Below are positions 53,403-63,832 of a stretch of 64,000 bases of DNA, in pieces (within the stretch, counting starts at the first letter, position 1; each line of letters begins with the position of its first letter). The position numbers and the translations under genes were made by a program. The notes below the pieces were generated by a model that made no database searches, was not told the origin of the DNA, and worked only from the letters and a program-made list of their open reading frames with translations. This DNA is from an uncultured Clostridia bacterium (lineage in GTDB: Bacteria > Bacillota > Clostridia > TANB77 > CAG-508): the NCBI GenBank assembly GCA_949443285.1, contig CASSLW010000006.1, positions 31,066 to 95,065 of the forward strand, given 5' to 3'.

Positions 53403-55151
53403 ATGAAAGCAATAGAAATAAGAAAAAAATACTTAGAATTCTTCCAAAAACATGGACATGTAGTAATTCCATCAGCACCATTAATACCAGAAAATGACCC
53501 TTCAGTATTATTTACAACAGCTGGAATGCAACCACTAGTACCATATCTATTAGGAGAAAAACACCCAGAGGGAAAACGTCTTACAGACTATCAAAAATGT
53601 GTAAGAACAAACGATATAGAAGAAGTTGGAGACAACAGACACTTAACATATTTTGAAATGCTAGGAAACTGGTCACTAGGAGATTACTTTAAAGAAGAAT
53701 CAATAGCAATGAGCTTTGAGTTCTTAACAAAAGAATTAAGAATACCAGTAGAAAAACTATCAGTAACAGTATTCGCAGGAGATGAAGACTGCCCAAGAGA
53801 CGAAGTGGCAGCAGAAGCATGGAAAAAAGCAGGAATATTAGATGGACATATCTACTATTATGGAAAAGACGACAACTGGTGGATAGCAGGAGAAGAAGGT
53901 CCATGTGGACCAGACACAGAAATGTTCTATGACACAGGAAAACCAGCATGCTCAAAAGATTGCCAACCTTCATGCGACTGCGGAAAATATGTTGAAATTT
54001 GGAACAACGTATTTATGGAATACTTCAAAGACAAAGACGGATATAGAAAACTAAAACAACAAAACGTAGACACAGGGCTAGGTCTAGAAAGAATGGCAAT
54101 GCTATTACAAGGAAAAGAAACACCATTTGATACAGAATTATTCAGCCCAATAATGAAAAAATTAGAAGAATTACAAAAAGTTGATAACATAGAAAGCAGA
54201 AGAATAATAGCAGAACACTTACGTTCAAGTATGATGTTAATAGCAGACGGCGGAAGACCAAGCAATATTGACAGAGGATATATTTTAAGAAGATTAATAA
54301 GAAGAATGATAAGACATCTAAACAAACTACAAATAGACCTAAACGAATTATCAACATTAATAGAAATCAATGTTGAAAATCTAAAAGAAATGTATCCTGA
54401 ATTAGAGAAAAACAAAGAAATAATAACAGCTACAATGATAGAAGAAAAAGACAAATTTGTAAAAACACTAGCAAATGGAGAAAGAGAATTCCAAAAAGCA
54501 ATAAACAAGCTACAAGAAACAAAAACAATTCCAGGAGATGTAGTATTTAAACTATATGACACATACGGATTTCCACCAGAAGTAACAAAAGAACTAGCAG
54601 AAGAAAACGGATACGAAATCAACTTAAAAGAATTTGACGAACTATTCAAAAAACACCAAGAAAAATCAAGAGCAGGTTCAGAGCAAAAATTCAAAGGTGG
54701 ATTAGCAGAACAAACAGAAGAAACAATTGCATACCACACAGCAACACACCTTTTAAATGCAGCACTAAAACAAGTAATAGGAAAAGACGCACATCAAAGA
54801 GGCTCAAACATAACAGTGGACAGAATGAGATTTGACTTCAACTGTGACCACAAATTGACAGACGAAGAGAAAAAACAAGTAGAAGATTTAGTAAATCAAT
54901 GGATTGAAGAAGAACTACCTGTAACAAAACAAGAAATGAGCAAAGAAGATGCAATAAAATCAGGTGCTGAATGTATGTTTATAGAAAAATATCCTGACAT
55001 AGTAACCGTATACTCAATTGGAACAGTATCAAAAGAATTGTGTGGTGGACCACATGTTAACAATACAAGAGAACTAGGTAAATTTAAAATTAAAAAAGAA
55101 GAATCTAGCTCATCAGGGGTAAGAAGAATAAAAGCAGTTCTAATTAAATGA
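53403..55151 (+). CDS. alaS: Alanine-tRNA ligase, short form
   Basis: AlaRS charges tRNA-Ala. The 582-residue protein has the class II catalytic core (PSVLFTTAGMQPLVPYLLG, CVRTNDIEEVGDNRHLTYFE, GLGLERMAMLLQG), the tRNA-recognition helices, and the editing domain with HTATHLL and CGGPHV. It lacks the roughly 300-residue C-terminal part (DHHA1/C-Ala) that links domains in standard AlaRS of about 870 residues. The end at 55151 coincides with the start of a family C repeat (the TGA overlaps GATG), but VRRIKAVLIK looks like a natural domain end, and short forms exist elsewhere. Truncation by the repeat remains possible. Confidence 0.9.
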   Translation: MKAIEIRKKYLEFFQKHGHVVIPSAPLIPENDPSVLFTTAGMQPLVPYLLGEKHPEGKRLTDYQKCVRTNDIEEVGDNRHLTYFEMLGNWSLGDYFKEESIAMSFEFLTKELRIPVEKLSVTVFAGDEDCPRDEVAAEAWKKAGILDGHIYYYGKDDNWWIAGEEGPCGPDTEMFYDTGKPACSKDCQPSCDCGKYVEIWNNVFMEYFKDKDGYRKLKQQNVDTGLGLERMAMLLQGKETPFDTELFSPIMKKLEELQKVDNIESRRIIAEHLRSSMMLIADGGRPSNIDRGYILRRLIRRMIRHLNKLQIDLNELSTLIEINVENLKEMYPELEKNKEIITATMIEEKDKFVKTLANGEREFQKAINKLQETKTIPGDVVFKLYDTYGFPPEVTKELAEENGYEINLKEFDELFKKHQEKSRAGSEQKFKGGLAEQTEETIAYHTATHLLNAALKQVIGKDAHQRGSNITVDRMRFDFNCDHKLTDEEKKQVEDLVNQWIEEELPVTKQEMSKEDAIKSGAECMFIEKYPDIVTVYSIGTVSKELCGGPHVNNTRELGKFKIKKEESSSSGVRRIKAVLIK

Positions 55152-55180
55152 TGTTTTTGGGGACGGAGCAAAAAAACATC
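55150..55180 (+). repeat. REP-like element, family C (copy 3)
   Basis: GATGTTTTTGGGGACGGAGC followed by AAAAAAACATC; it overlaps the alaS stop codon by two bases. Confidence 0.83.
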
Positions 55181-55194
55181 ACTATAATAATTAT

Positions 55195-55247
55195 AGATGT
55201 GTCCCAAAATGGACAAAATGTCCAAAAGGAAACGTCCCCAATGGACA
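55195..55247 (-). repeat. REP-like element, family A (copy 8)
   Basis: AGATGTGTCCCAAAATGGAC, a TGTCC/GGA hairpin and AAACGTCCCCAATGGACA. Confidence 0.87.
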
Positions 55248-55261
55248 AAAAGGAGAGAATT

Positions 55262-55606
55262 ATGGAAGATTGTTTATTTTGTAAAATTATAAAAGGAGAA
55301 ATCCCGTCAAGCAAAGTATATGAAGATGACGAAATACTAGCTTTTAAGGATATAGCACCAGCTGCACCAGTTCATATATTAGTAATACCTAAAAAACATA
55401 TAAAATCACTTGTAGAATTAGAAAAAGAAGATGAAGCTTTAGTTGGAAAAATTTATACTGTAATAAACAAAATTGCAAAAGAGCAAGGAGTAAGTGAAAG
55501 TGGATATCGTGTAATAGTAAATTGCGGAAAAGATGCAGGTCAAGAAGTTATGCATTTGCATTTTCATCTACTTGCTGGTACACAATTTGGAGAAAAGATA
55601 GTATAA
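55262..55606 (+). CDS. HIT-family nucleotide hydrolase
   Basis: The 114-residue protein has the start DCLFCKIIKGEIPSSKVYED with two zinc-type cysteines, and the catalytic HIT triad in VMHLHFHLLAG. It should hydrolyse adenosine phosphoramidates or dinucleoside phosphates. I chose ATG 55262 after AAGGAGAG; the frame upstream is a repeat. Confidence 0.94.
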   Translation: MEDCLFCKIIKGEIPSSKVYEDDEILAFKDIAPAAPVHILVIPKKHIKSLVELEKEDEALVGKIYTVINKIAKEQGVSESGYRVIVNCGKDAGQEVMHLHFHLLAGTQFGEKIV

Positions 55607-55682
55607 CTTGTAAATAAAACTTTATTTTTGTAATAAATTGTGTTATAATATATGTAGAGTGAAAAGTACGGAGGTAAAAGGT

Positions 55683-56360
55683 ATGTTTGAGAGTAAATAT
55701 AGTAAAGTTTTAACCATTATATTGGTAATTGTAATTATAGGAATATTAGGATTATTAGGTTTTTTAGCATATGACTATTATCACAAATATGTAACAACAA
55801 GTGATGCTGAAGATTTTGTAAATAGTTTTGACGGAGATGTGGCAAAAAATGATGAAGACAAAGACAAAAATAACGAAAATCAAGACAACAACGTTTTAGA
55901 CCAATTAGAAAATATGAATGGTGGAACTAATCAATCAGCATCTTCACAAAAAACAAGACCACAATACAAAGGATTCGGAGTTTTAGGAACAATGACAATA
56001 CCAAAAATTAACCTAAAATATCCAATACTTGAAAAAATGACAAAATCATCAATAGAAGTATCAGTAGCATTTTTATGGGGAGTAGGAATTAACCAACCAG
56101 GAAATACAGTAATAGTAGGACACAATTACAGAAATGGTGCATTCTTCTCTAATAACAAAAAGCTAAATTTAGGAGACAAAATATATATAACAGACAACGA
56201 CGGAAAACAAGTTACATATACAATATATAATAAATTTGAAACATCAGATACAGATACATCATTCTATCAAAGAGATACAGCAGGAAAAGCTGAAGTAACA
56301 TTATCAACATGTACAGACAATGGAAAACAAAGATTAATAATATTAGCAAGAGCTGATTAA
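55683..56360 (+). CDS. Sortase (class D-like)
   Basis: The 225-residue protein has an N-terminal transmembrane anchor (VLTIILVIVIIGILGLLGFL), a linker rich in Asp/Asn, and a sortase domain with the catalytic His in VGHNYRNGAFF, catalytic Cys in TLSTCTDNG, and Arg in RLIILARAD. The class D assignment rests on the TLSTC context. It may attach surface proteins; the pilin-leader proteins in this window have no clear LPxTG signal at their ends. A TATAAT lies at 55644-55649 and GGAGG before ATG 55683. Confidence 0.88.
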   Translation: MFESKYSKVLTIILVIVIIGILGLLGFLAYDYYHKYVTTSDAEDFVNSFDGDVAKNDEDKDKNNENQDNNVLDQLENMNGGTNQSASSQKTRPQYKGFGVLGTMTIPKINLKYPILEKMTKSSIEVSVAFLWGVGINQPGNTVIVGHNYRNGAFFSNNKKLNLGDKIYITDNDGKQVTYTIYNKFETSDTDTSFYQRDTAGKAEVTLSTCTDNGKQRLIILARAD

Positions 56361-56377
56361 AAATACGAAAAATAAGT

Positions 56378-56411
56378 AAAGGAATTTGAAAAAATTCCTT
56401 TATTTTTTATG
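56378..56411 (+). terminator. Terminator after sortase
   Basis: AAAGGAATTT pairs with AAATTCCTTT around a short A loop, followed by ATTTTTT. Confidence 0.88.
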
Positions 56412-56462
56412 GCAAATTGTATATAATAAGAAAGAAATTTAAAACAAAAGGACTGTGATTAA

Positions 56463-58511
<2,049 letters not shown>

Positions 58512-58557
58512 ATAAGGATTTTTTGATAGGCCAAAAAAGTTAAAAAAAGGAGAGATT

Positions 58558-58794
58558 ATGGAAGATTATACTTTTGAAAAAATGTGGTGCGATTTAAGAG
58601 ATGGATATCAGATTTATTATACCTATGTTGGAAATAGATATGTTTTGTTTAAGACAGCAGAAAATTGTTACACCCAAAAATTATTGTCTGAGAGTAAGAG
58701 AAATCCACAACCTAGGATGCTTATGCTTACTTTGAAGAGAGTTAAAGAGATGTTTCCACATATGGAAGATATTGAATATAGATTAGAAATGTAA
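58558..58794 (+). CDS. Unrecognised 78-residue protein
   Basis: The protein is compact and soluble, with aromatic residues (MWCDLRDGYQIYYTYVGNRY) and a helical C-terminal part (MLTLKRVKEMFPHMEDIEY). It starts at ATG 58558 behind AAAGGAGAG. Codon use resembles neighbours. I do not recognise it. Confidence 0.7.
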   Translation: MEDYTFEKMWCDLRDGYQIYYTYVGNRYVLFKTAENCYTQKLLSESKRNPQPRMLMLTLKRVKEMFPHMEDIEYRLEM

Positions 58795-58899
58795 TATTTC
58801 AAAATTTGTAAGCATAAAATATAGTGAGATATAGAAAAGATAGTAAAATTATATTCATAGTAATAGTTAGAAAAATAAAACAAAAATACAAAGAAAATG

Positions 58900-58928
58900 T
58901 TGACAAAAATATCGATAAATGATAATAT
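58900..58928 (+). promoter_or_regulatory. Promoter of the second NUDIX gene
   Basis: TTGACA (58900-58905), 17 bases, TAATAT (58923-58928). Confidence 0.6.
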
Positions 58929-58949
58929 ATGAATATCGAGAGAGGTAAT

Positions 58950-59369
58950 ATGAGAAATAAAAATATTGTAACACTATTTGTTGGAAATGATAAAGGGGAC
59001 ATGTTATTACAAAAAAGAAGTGAGCAAAAAGGTGGAAAATATGGATTTATAAGTGGACATGTACAAGAAGGAGAGACAAATAGTCAAGGGATGATAAGAG
59101 AAACAAAAGAAGAAATGGGAATAAATATAGATGAAAAAGACCTAAATCTTTTTTATAGAGTACAAGAAGGAGAAAATAATTTCAACTTATATTATATGAA
59201 TAAAAACATAAACACAGAGAATTTGATTTTACAAAAAGAAGAAGTTGAAGATGCAAAATGGTGTTCAATAGAAGAAATAAAAGAAATGATAGATGAAGAT
59301 AAACTCTATAGAAATCATATAGATGCGTTTGAAATTGCTATGAATTATTTGAATAATAATAAAATATAA
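58950..59369 (+). CDS. NUDIX hydrolase
   Basis: The 139-residue protein has a complete NUDIX box, G-HVQEG-E-TNSQGMI-RE-x2-EE-x-G-I, at about residues 36-58. The N-terminal strand IVTLFVGNDKGDMLLQKRS resembles MutT-type enzymes that clean or trim nucleotides. I chose ATG 58950 because AGAGAGG stands before it; the frame from 58929 includes that ribosome-binding site. It has its own promoter. Confidence 0.9.
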   Translation: MRNKNIVTLFVGNDKGDMLLQKRSEQKGGKYGFISGHVQEGETNSQGMIRETKEEMGINIDEKDLNLFYRVQEGENNFNLYYMNKNINTENLILQKEEVEDAKWCSIEEIKEMIDEDKLYRNHIDAFEIAMNYLNNNKI

Positions 59370-59424
59370 ATTTAAGTAAATAGTAATACCTAGTAAACGC
59401 AAACTAAAGAATAGGAGTGATTAT

Positions 59425-60423
59425 ATGGCAACTATTGCTCAATGGGATATAAACAATGTCTGTAATTTGAATTGCAAACATTGTAGAGTATCAGAAAAAA
59501 ATGACAAAAAGCAACTATCATTAAAGCAAGCAAAAGAATTGCTTGCACAATTGTGGTACACAGGTACAACAAAACTAAACCTTTCTGGTGGAGAACCATT
59601 TATGAGAGATGACTTGTTTGAAATACTAGAATATAGTAGAAAATTTGAGGACATAGTAATAACAACAAATGGAACACTAATAGATGAAAAAGTATGTGAG
59701 CAACTATCAAAATTTCCAAACATAAAATTATCAATTAGTTTAGACGGAATGGCAGAGACGCACGACAGTTTTCGTAGAAAAAAAGGTACATTTCGCAAAG
59801 TAATTGACACACTAGCTTTGCTAAAAGAGTATAATATACCATATGCAATAAAGTATACATTATCAACAGAAACTGTAAAAGATGTTATAGAAGTAATAAA
59901 CTTGATAGCATCAAAAGGAGCAAAAGAATTCAACATAAGAAGAGTTCTAGTTGCTGGGCATGCAGACAAAGATATGTTGATTTCAAATGAAGAATATAAA
60001 GAAACAATAAGAAAAGTTATTGCAGAATGTAATAGATTAAATATTAATTTTAGAACAGGTGACCCACTTTTAGTGCCAATTTTCCCAGAGATATTTGGAA
60101 TAGATATAAAAAATGATGATTTAAATAAAATTTATGCCGGATGTCAGGCAGGAGATGAAATAATTTACATAGATTATCAAGGAAATGTTGGAGCTTGTTC
60201 ATATATACCAACTTTTGCGGATAATATTAAAGAAAAACCATTAGATGAAATTTTAAATAATAATAAACTATTTGTAGAACTAAAGAAATATAAACAAAAG
60301 TTAGAAGGAAAATGCTCAAAATGTAGTTACAAGATGATATGTGGCGGATGTAGAGCATCAGCAGTAGCCTTAAAAAATTCACTATTTGAAGAAGACCCAT
60401 TATGTTTGTTGCAAAGTAGCTAA
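59425..60423 (+). CDS. Radical SAM/SPASM-domain enzyme, possible peptide-modifying enzyme
   Basis: The 332-residue protein has the radical SAM cluster motif Cx3Cx2C (C13, C17, C20 in NNVCNLNCKHC), the SAM-binding SGGEPFMRDD near residue 53, and a C-terminal SPASM domain whose cysteines (GCQAG, GACSY, CSKCSYKMICGGC, DPLCLL) would hold auxiliary iron-sulfur clusters. SPASM enzymes often cross-link or oxidise ribosomal peptides, and a 25-codon frame ending CRMCG lies 135 bases downstream. The start follows AGGAGTG. Other SPASM roles (heme or cofactor maturation) cannot be excluded. Confidence 0.85.
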   Translation: MATIAQWDINNVCNLNCKHCRVSEKNDKKQLSLKQAKELLAQLWYTGTTKLNLSGGEPFMRDDLFEILEYSRKFEDIVITTNGTLIDEKVCEQLSKFPNIKLSISLDGMAETHDSFRRKKGTFRKVIDTLALLKEYNIPYAIKYTLSTETVKDVIEVINLIASKGAKEFNIRRVLVAGHADKDMLISNEEYKETIRKVIAECNRLNINFRTGDPLLVPIFPEIFGIDIKNDDLNKIYAGCQAGDEIIYIDYQGNVGACSYIPTFADNIKEKPLDEILNNNKLFVELKKYKQKLEGKCSKCSYKMICGGCRASAVALKNSLFEEDPLCLLQSS

Positions 60424-60557
60424 ATACAAAGTTCTTTATTTTGTGAAAGCTTATTGAGCTTTTACAAATGTTATAAAAAATTTCAAAAAAGGCTTTAGTT
60501 CGAAAGAAATTCAAAATCTTTCATATCTATAAGAGCCTTAGAAAGGAAGGTTTTTTT

Positions 60558-60635
60558 ATGAATAAAGAAGCAGAGAAAAAAGTTGAAGAGAAAAACGAAG
60601 TGAAAAAAATAATCACTTGCAGAATGTGTGGTTAA
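60558..60635 (+). CDS. 25-residue peptide ending CRMCG, candidate RiPP precursor
   Basis: The frame starts with ATG 60558 behind a strong GAAAGGAAGG and ends TAA 60633-60635. The peptide has a charged leader-like part (MNKEAEKKVEEKNEVKK) and a short tail IITCRMCG with a CxxC pair. It is closed at once by a strong terminator, so it is probably the end of a short transcript. The region before it (60489-60540) can form nested stems AAGGCT/AGCCTT and GAAAGA/TCTTTC. Position after a SPASM enzyme suggests a precursor peptide; this is inference. Confidence 0.5.
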   Translation: MNKEAEKKVEEKNEVKKIITCRMCG

Positions 60636-60660
60636 AAAGAGAGGTACATAACCTCTCTTT
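60634..60660 (+). terminator. Terminator after the small peptide
   Basis: AAAGAGAGGT pairs with ACCTCTCTTT; strong stem overlapping the stop codon. Confidence 0.85.
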
Positions 60661-60696
60661 AAATGCGTTTTAGAAAACATGAAAGGAAGTTAAAAT

Positions 60697-61014
60697 ATGA
60701 GTATTTCGCCAAAAATTTTAGATAGAAAAAAAGACAAATTTACAACATTTCATATGAGAATAAACAACAATTCAAATGAAGATATATCAGGATACATCAA
60801 ATACAAAATAAGCAAGCCAAATGGGGAAACAGAAGAAAAAGAATTCCAAAGAACGGAAAAAATAAAAGCAAATTCACAAATAGATATATACGACAAATAT
60901 TATTTGGAAAAAGACGCACAAATAGGAAGATACTATGTAGACGGAATGTTCTTTTGGGACAATCAAAATATATTATCAGACACAAATAAAAACGATTTTT
61001 TTGATGTAAAATAG
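60697..61014 (+). CDS. Unrecognised 105-residue protein, probably beta-rich
   Basis: The protein has alternating hydrophobic strands (TTFHMRINNNSNEDISGYIK, DIYDKYYLEKDAQIGRYYVD) like a small beta-sandwich and no signal peptide. It starts at ATG 60697 behind AAAGGAAG and lies nine bases before the next gene, so the two are coupled. I do not recognise it. It may belong with the radical SAM/peptide genes upstream. Confidence 0.7.
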   Translation: MSISPKILDRKKDKFTTFHMRINNNSNEDISGYIKYKISKPNGETEEKEFQRTEKIKANSQIDIYDKYYLEKDAQIGRYYVDGMFFWDNQNILSDTNKNDFFDVK

Positions 61015-61022
61015 GAGGATGT

Positions 61023-61826
61023 ATGAGAAAATTAGAAGGATTACGTTTTTTACAAGAAAATTTTTCAGATTTAACAGTAGACTGCTTATTTGTGGACAAG
61101 CTAGAAAATTTGAAAGATGAAGATTTAGATATGAAAAATCAAGCAGATAAACTATGGAGAGTAAGAGCTGGCAGAGAATATGGTTCAGAATTAAACTTGC
61201 CACAAGGCACATTTAAAAGCAAAAAAGAAATAAGAAAATTCATAAAAGAACAAAAACAAAAAGACGAAAATATGGAATTTGTAATACATAGAGTATCGCC
61301 AAAATACTTTGCAGCACCATTTGTAGGTACATTAGCAGTTCAAAACAACAAAAACTTACCAAATATCAGAATAGAATTACAAAAAGTAACCCAAGAATTA
61401 GTAGACTCAATTGATAAAGGGAAAAGACCAAGAGACTGGGAGGCTTGCCTAATTATGGATTATGAATTTCTAAATAAATTTCCTAAAATTCGAAAAAAGG
61501 AAAATGTGGACTTAGAAAGCCTAAAATACGCCATAATGGTAATTCACGAAGTAGGGGAAAAGATATTTGAAATCTATGACAAAGAAGGTAAAGATGTTGA
61601 AACTTATACTAGATTTAATATTTATGATTTGGGACAAGTTGTATTAGATGACCACAGAAGTAGTGAATCTTTTATTTCTAAATATAAGGTGTCTTTGGGG
61701 ACAGACCAAAAAAACACCCAATTTTTGAACCAAGGAGTGTCCCCAATGGCAAAAAATTGCCAAAAAGGACCGTCCCCAGTGGCAAAAAATTGCCAAAAAG
61801 GTCCGTCCCCAGTGGCAGAAAGATGA
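61023..61826 (+). CDS. Unrecognised protein with a repeat-derived C-terminal tail
   Basis: The 267-residue product has about 220 residues of its own sequence, with the notable motif WRVRAGREYGSELNLPQGTF near residue 42, and a helical C-terminal half. Then a translated tail of about 45 residues comes from REP-like elements, including two copies of AKNCQKGPSPV. The tail ends at TGA just after the last repeat. The motif VRAG and GELNLPQ-type sequence recalls nucleotide-binding folds, but I cannot assign it. It follows the 105-residue gene by eight bases behind AGGAGG. Confidence 0.65.
   Translation: MRKLEGLRFLQENFSDLTVDCLFVDKLENLKDEDLDMKNQADKLWRVRAGREYGSELNLPQGTFKSKKEIRKFIKEQKQKDENMEFVIHRVSPKYFAAPFVGTLAVQNNKNLPNIRIELQKVTQELVDSIDKGKRPRDWEACLIMDYEFLNKFPKIRKKENVDLESLKYAIMVIHEVGEKIFEIYDKEGKDVETYTRFNIYDLGQVVLDDHRSSESFISKYKVSLGTDQKNTQFLNQGVSPMAKNCQKGPSPVAKNCQKGPSPVAER
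61688..61718 (+). repeat. REP-like element, family D
   Basis: GGTGTCTTTGGGGACAGACC followed by AAAAAAACACC. It has the architecture of family C with a different anchor (GGTGT/ACACC) and lies inside the coding frame of the 61023 gene. Confidence 0.72.
61738..61817 (-). repeat. REP-like element, family B (copy 6, tandem), inside a coding frame
   Basis: TGTCCCCAATGGCA followed by two units TTGCCAAAAAGGACCGTCCCC and TTGCCAAAAAGGTCCGTCCCC, each ending AGTGGCA. It is read as protein by the 61023 gene. Confidence 0.87.
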
Positions 61827-61906
61827 AAATTTTAAAAAATTGTTGAAAATGATAGAAAAATAATATAAAATAGGATAAGTAAAATCCAATAAAAGGAGAA
61901 CTTAAG

Positions 61907-62770
61907 ATGGCAACAATAATAGATGGAAAGTTACTTGCTAAAAAGATAAGGGAAAGTCTAAAAGTTGAATGTGATAAGTTAAAGTTAGAAGGTATAAATC
62001 CCAAATTAGGGGTAATAATGGTGGGAGATAATCCTGCTTCAAAGGTGTATGTAAGGAATAAGAGCAAGGCATGTACTGATGTTGGGATAGATTATCAAGA
62101 GTATCTTTTACCTGAAGAGACAACACAGGAAGAGTTAATTGATTTGATAAAAAATTTGAACCAAGATAATGAAATAAATGGAATTTTATTGCAAAGTCCA
62201 TTACCAATGCATTTAAATATAAATGAGGCTTTTAAGGCAATTACATATATGAAAGATGTTGACGGTTTTACACCTTCAAGTGTTGGAAAGCTTTGTATAG
62301 GGGAAGATACATTTATTTCTTGTACACCACATGGTGTTATGAAAATGTTTGAAGAGTACAATATAGATTTAGCTGGAAAAGATGTTGTGATATTAGGAAG
62401 GAGCAACATTGTTGGCAAGCCATTAATTCAGTGTTGTTTGCAAAAAAATGCAACAGTTACAGTGTGTCATTCAAAAACAAAAAATTTGAAAGAGCATACT
62501 AAGAGAGCTGACATAATAATATCAGCAATAGGACAAGCAAAATTCGTTAAAGCTGATATGATAAAAGACGGAGCAGTTGTAATTGATGTGGGCATAAATA
62601 GAGATGAAAATGGAAAGATAACAGGTGATGTTGATTTTGAAAGTGTCGAAAAAAAGGCAAGTTATATAACTCCAGTTCCAGGTGGGGTTGGTCCTATGAC
62701 AATTGCGATGCTTATGAATAATGTAATTAAAGCAACTAAGGAACAACAAAAAGAAAAATCAATGTTATAA
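61907..62770 (+). CDS. folD: Bifunctional methylenetetrahydrofolate dehydrogenase/cyclohydrolase FolD
   Basis: FolD interconverts 5,10-methylene-, methenyl- and 10-formyl-tetrahydrofolate. The 287-residue protein has the catalytic lysine region YVRNKSKACTDVGID, GILLQSPLPMHL, DVDGFTPSSVGKL, the NADP-binding VVILGRSNIVGKPL, and the C-terminal TPVPGGVGPMTIAML. The ATG at 61907 follows AAAGGAG. It has its own unit and terminator. Confidence 0.97.
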   Translation: MATIIDGKLLAKKIRESLKVECDKLKLEGINPKLGVIMVGDNPASKVYVRNKSKACTDVGIDYQEYLLPEETTQEELIDLIKNLNQDNEINGILLQSPLPMHLNINEAFKAITYMKDVDGFTPSSVGKLCIGEDTFISCTPHGVMKMFEEYNIDLAGKDVVILGRSNIVGKPLIQCCLQKNATVTVCHSKTKNLKEHTKRADIIISAIGQAKFVKADMIKDGAVVIDVGINRDENGKITGDVDFESVEKKASYITPVPGGVGPMTIAMLMNNVIKATKEQQKEKSML

Positions 62771-62783
62771 AATTTAATAAAAA

Positions 62784-62815
62784 TAGGGGCATCATTATTA
62801 ATGGTGCTCTTTTTT
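62784..62815 (+). terminator. Terminator after folD
   Basis: GGGCATCATT pairs with AATGGTGCTC (two G-U pairs), followed by TTTTTT. Confidence 0.85.
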
Positions 62816-62850
62816 CACGTTTTTGCGTGAATAAGATGGAAGGAGAAAAT

Positions 62851-63732
62851 ATGGAGGAACTAGAAAAAAACAGATATTGGATATGGCTATCTTTAATAGA
62901 AGGATTAGGCCCTATAAAAAAGAAAAAGTTATTAGGAATTTATAAAACACCTGAAAATATATATAAGTTGGACAAAGACCAATTGCTAGAAATAGAAGGA
63001 ATAGGAGAAATGTTAGCAGATAAAATACTAAATGAAAAAACAAGAGCAAGTGTGCAAAAGCATATTGAATATATGCATAAAAATAAAATAGACATAATTA
63101 ATATAAATGTGGAAAGTTATCCACAACAATTAAAAAATATATATGATGCACCAATTAGTTTATATATAAAAGGAAACAAAGAAATATTGAACAATAAAGC
63201 TTTAGCAATAGTTGGATGTAGGCAAGCAAGCGAATATGGCAAGAAAGCTGCTAAGTATTTTGCTTATAATTTAGCGCAAAACCAATTTAATATTGTGAGT
63301 GGATTGGCAAAAGGTGTGGACAGTTATGCACATGTGGGAAGTTTATGTGTAGAAAATAAGCAAGGCTGTGGAAAAACCATTGCAGTTGTAGGTAATGGAC
63401 TAGATACGATATATCCAAGTGAAAATAGTAAGCTAGCGGAACAGATAATTGAAAGCCGTGGAGCAATTATTTCTGAATATCCTTTAGGAACAAAGCCGAA
63501 TAAAATGAATTTTCCAGCTCGCAATAGAATAATTAGTGGGATTAGTAATGGAGTTATTGTGATTGAAGCAAAGGAAAAAAGTGGCACTTTGATAACTGTT
63601 GATTTTGCTTTAGAACAGGGAAGAGATGTTTTTGTTGTTCCTGGCAATATCAATTCTGTTAATTCTGTAGGAACTAATGATTTAATTAAGCAAGGAGCTA
63701 AATTGGTTACAACATATAAAGATATAATTTAG
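62851..63732 (+). CDS. dprA: DNA-processing protein DprA
   Basis: DprA loads RecA on incoming single-stranded DNA. The 293-residue protein has an N-terminal helical SAM-like part with helix-hairpin-helix (LLEIEGIGEMLADKIL) and the Rossmann-like domain: ALAIVGCRQASEYG, IVSGLAKGVDSYAH, AVVGNGLDTIYPSEN, FPARNRIISGISNGVIVIEA, VFVVPGNINSVNSVGTN. It stops soon after, without the C-terminal winged helix found in longer forms. I chose ATG 62851 behind AAGGAG; the TTG frame from 62827 includes that site. No other competence gene is in view. Confidence 0.93.
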   Translation: MEELEKNRYWIWLSLIEGLGPIKKKKLLGIYKTPENIYKLDKDQLLEIEGIGEMLADKILNEKTRASVQKHIEYMHKNKIDIININVESYPQQLKNIYDAPISLYIKGNKEILNNKALAIVGCRQASEYGKKAAKYFAYNLAQNQFNIVSGLAKGVDSYAHVGSLCVENKQGCGKTIAVVGNGLDTIYPSENSKLAEQIIESRGAIISEYPLGTKPNKMNFPARNRIISGISNGVIVIEAKEKSGTLITVDFALEQGRDVFVVPGNINSVNSVGTNDLIKQGAKLVTTYKDII

Positions 63733-63769
63733 ACAAAAAATTAGTAAAAATAAAAGTTCTATGCAACTG

Positions 63770-63799
63770 TTGACGTAATTCCTGAGTAAACGATAAAAT
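63770..63799 (+). promoter_or_regulatory. TTGACGTAA-type promoter of a pilin-leader gene
   Basis: TTGACG (63770-63775), 18 bases, TAAAAT (63794-63799), followed by AATAA as in the paralogous promoters. Confidence 0.65.
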
Positions 63800-63832
63800 A
63801 ATAAAAAACATAAGAAAAGGAGAGAGAGAAAA

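Noticed and set aside
55148..55261. Longer HIT-gene start
   Set aside because: The sequence is repeat C plus repeat A; the HIT family begins at ATG 55262.
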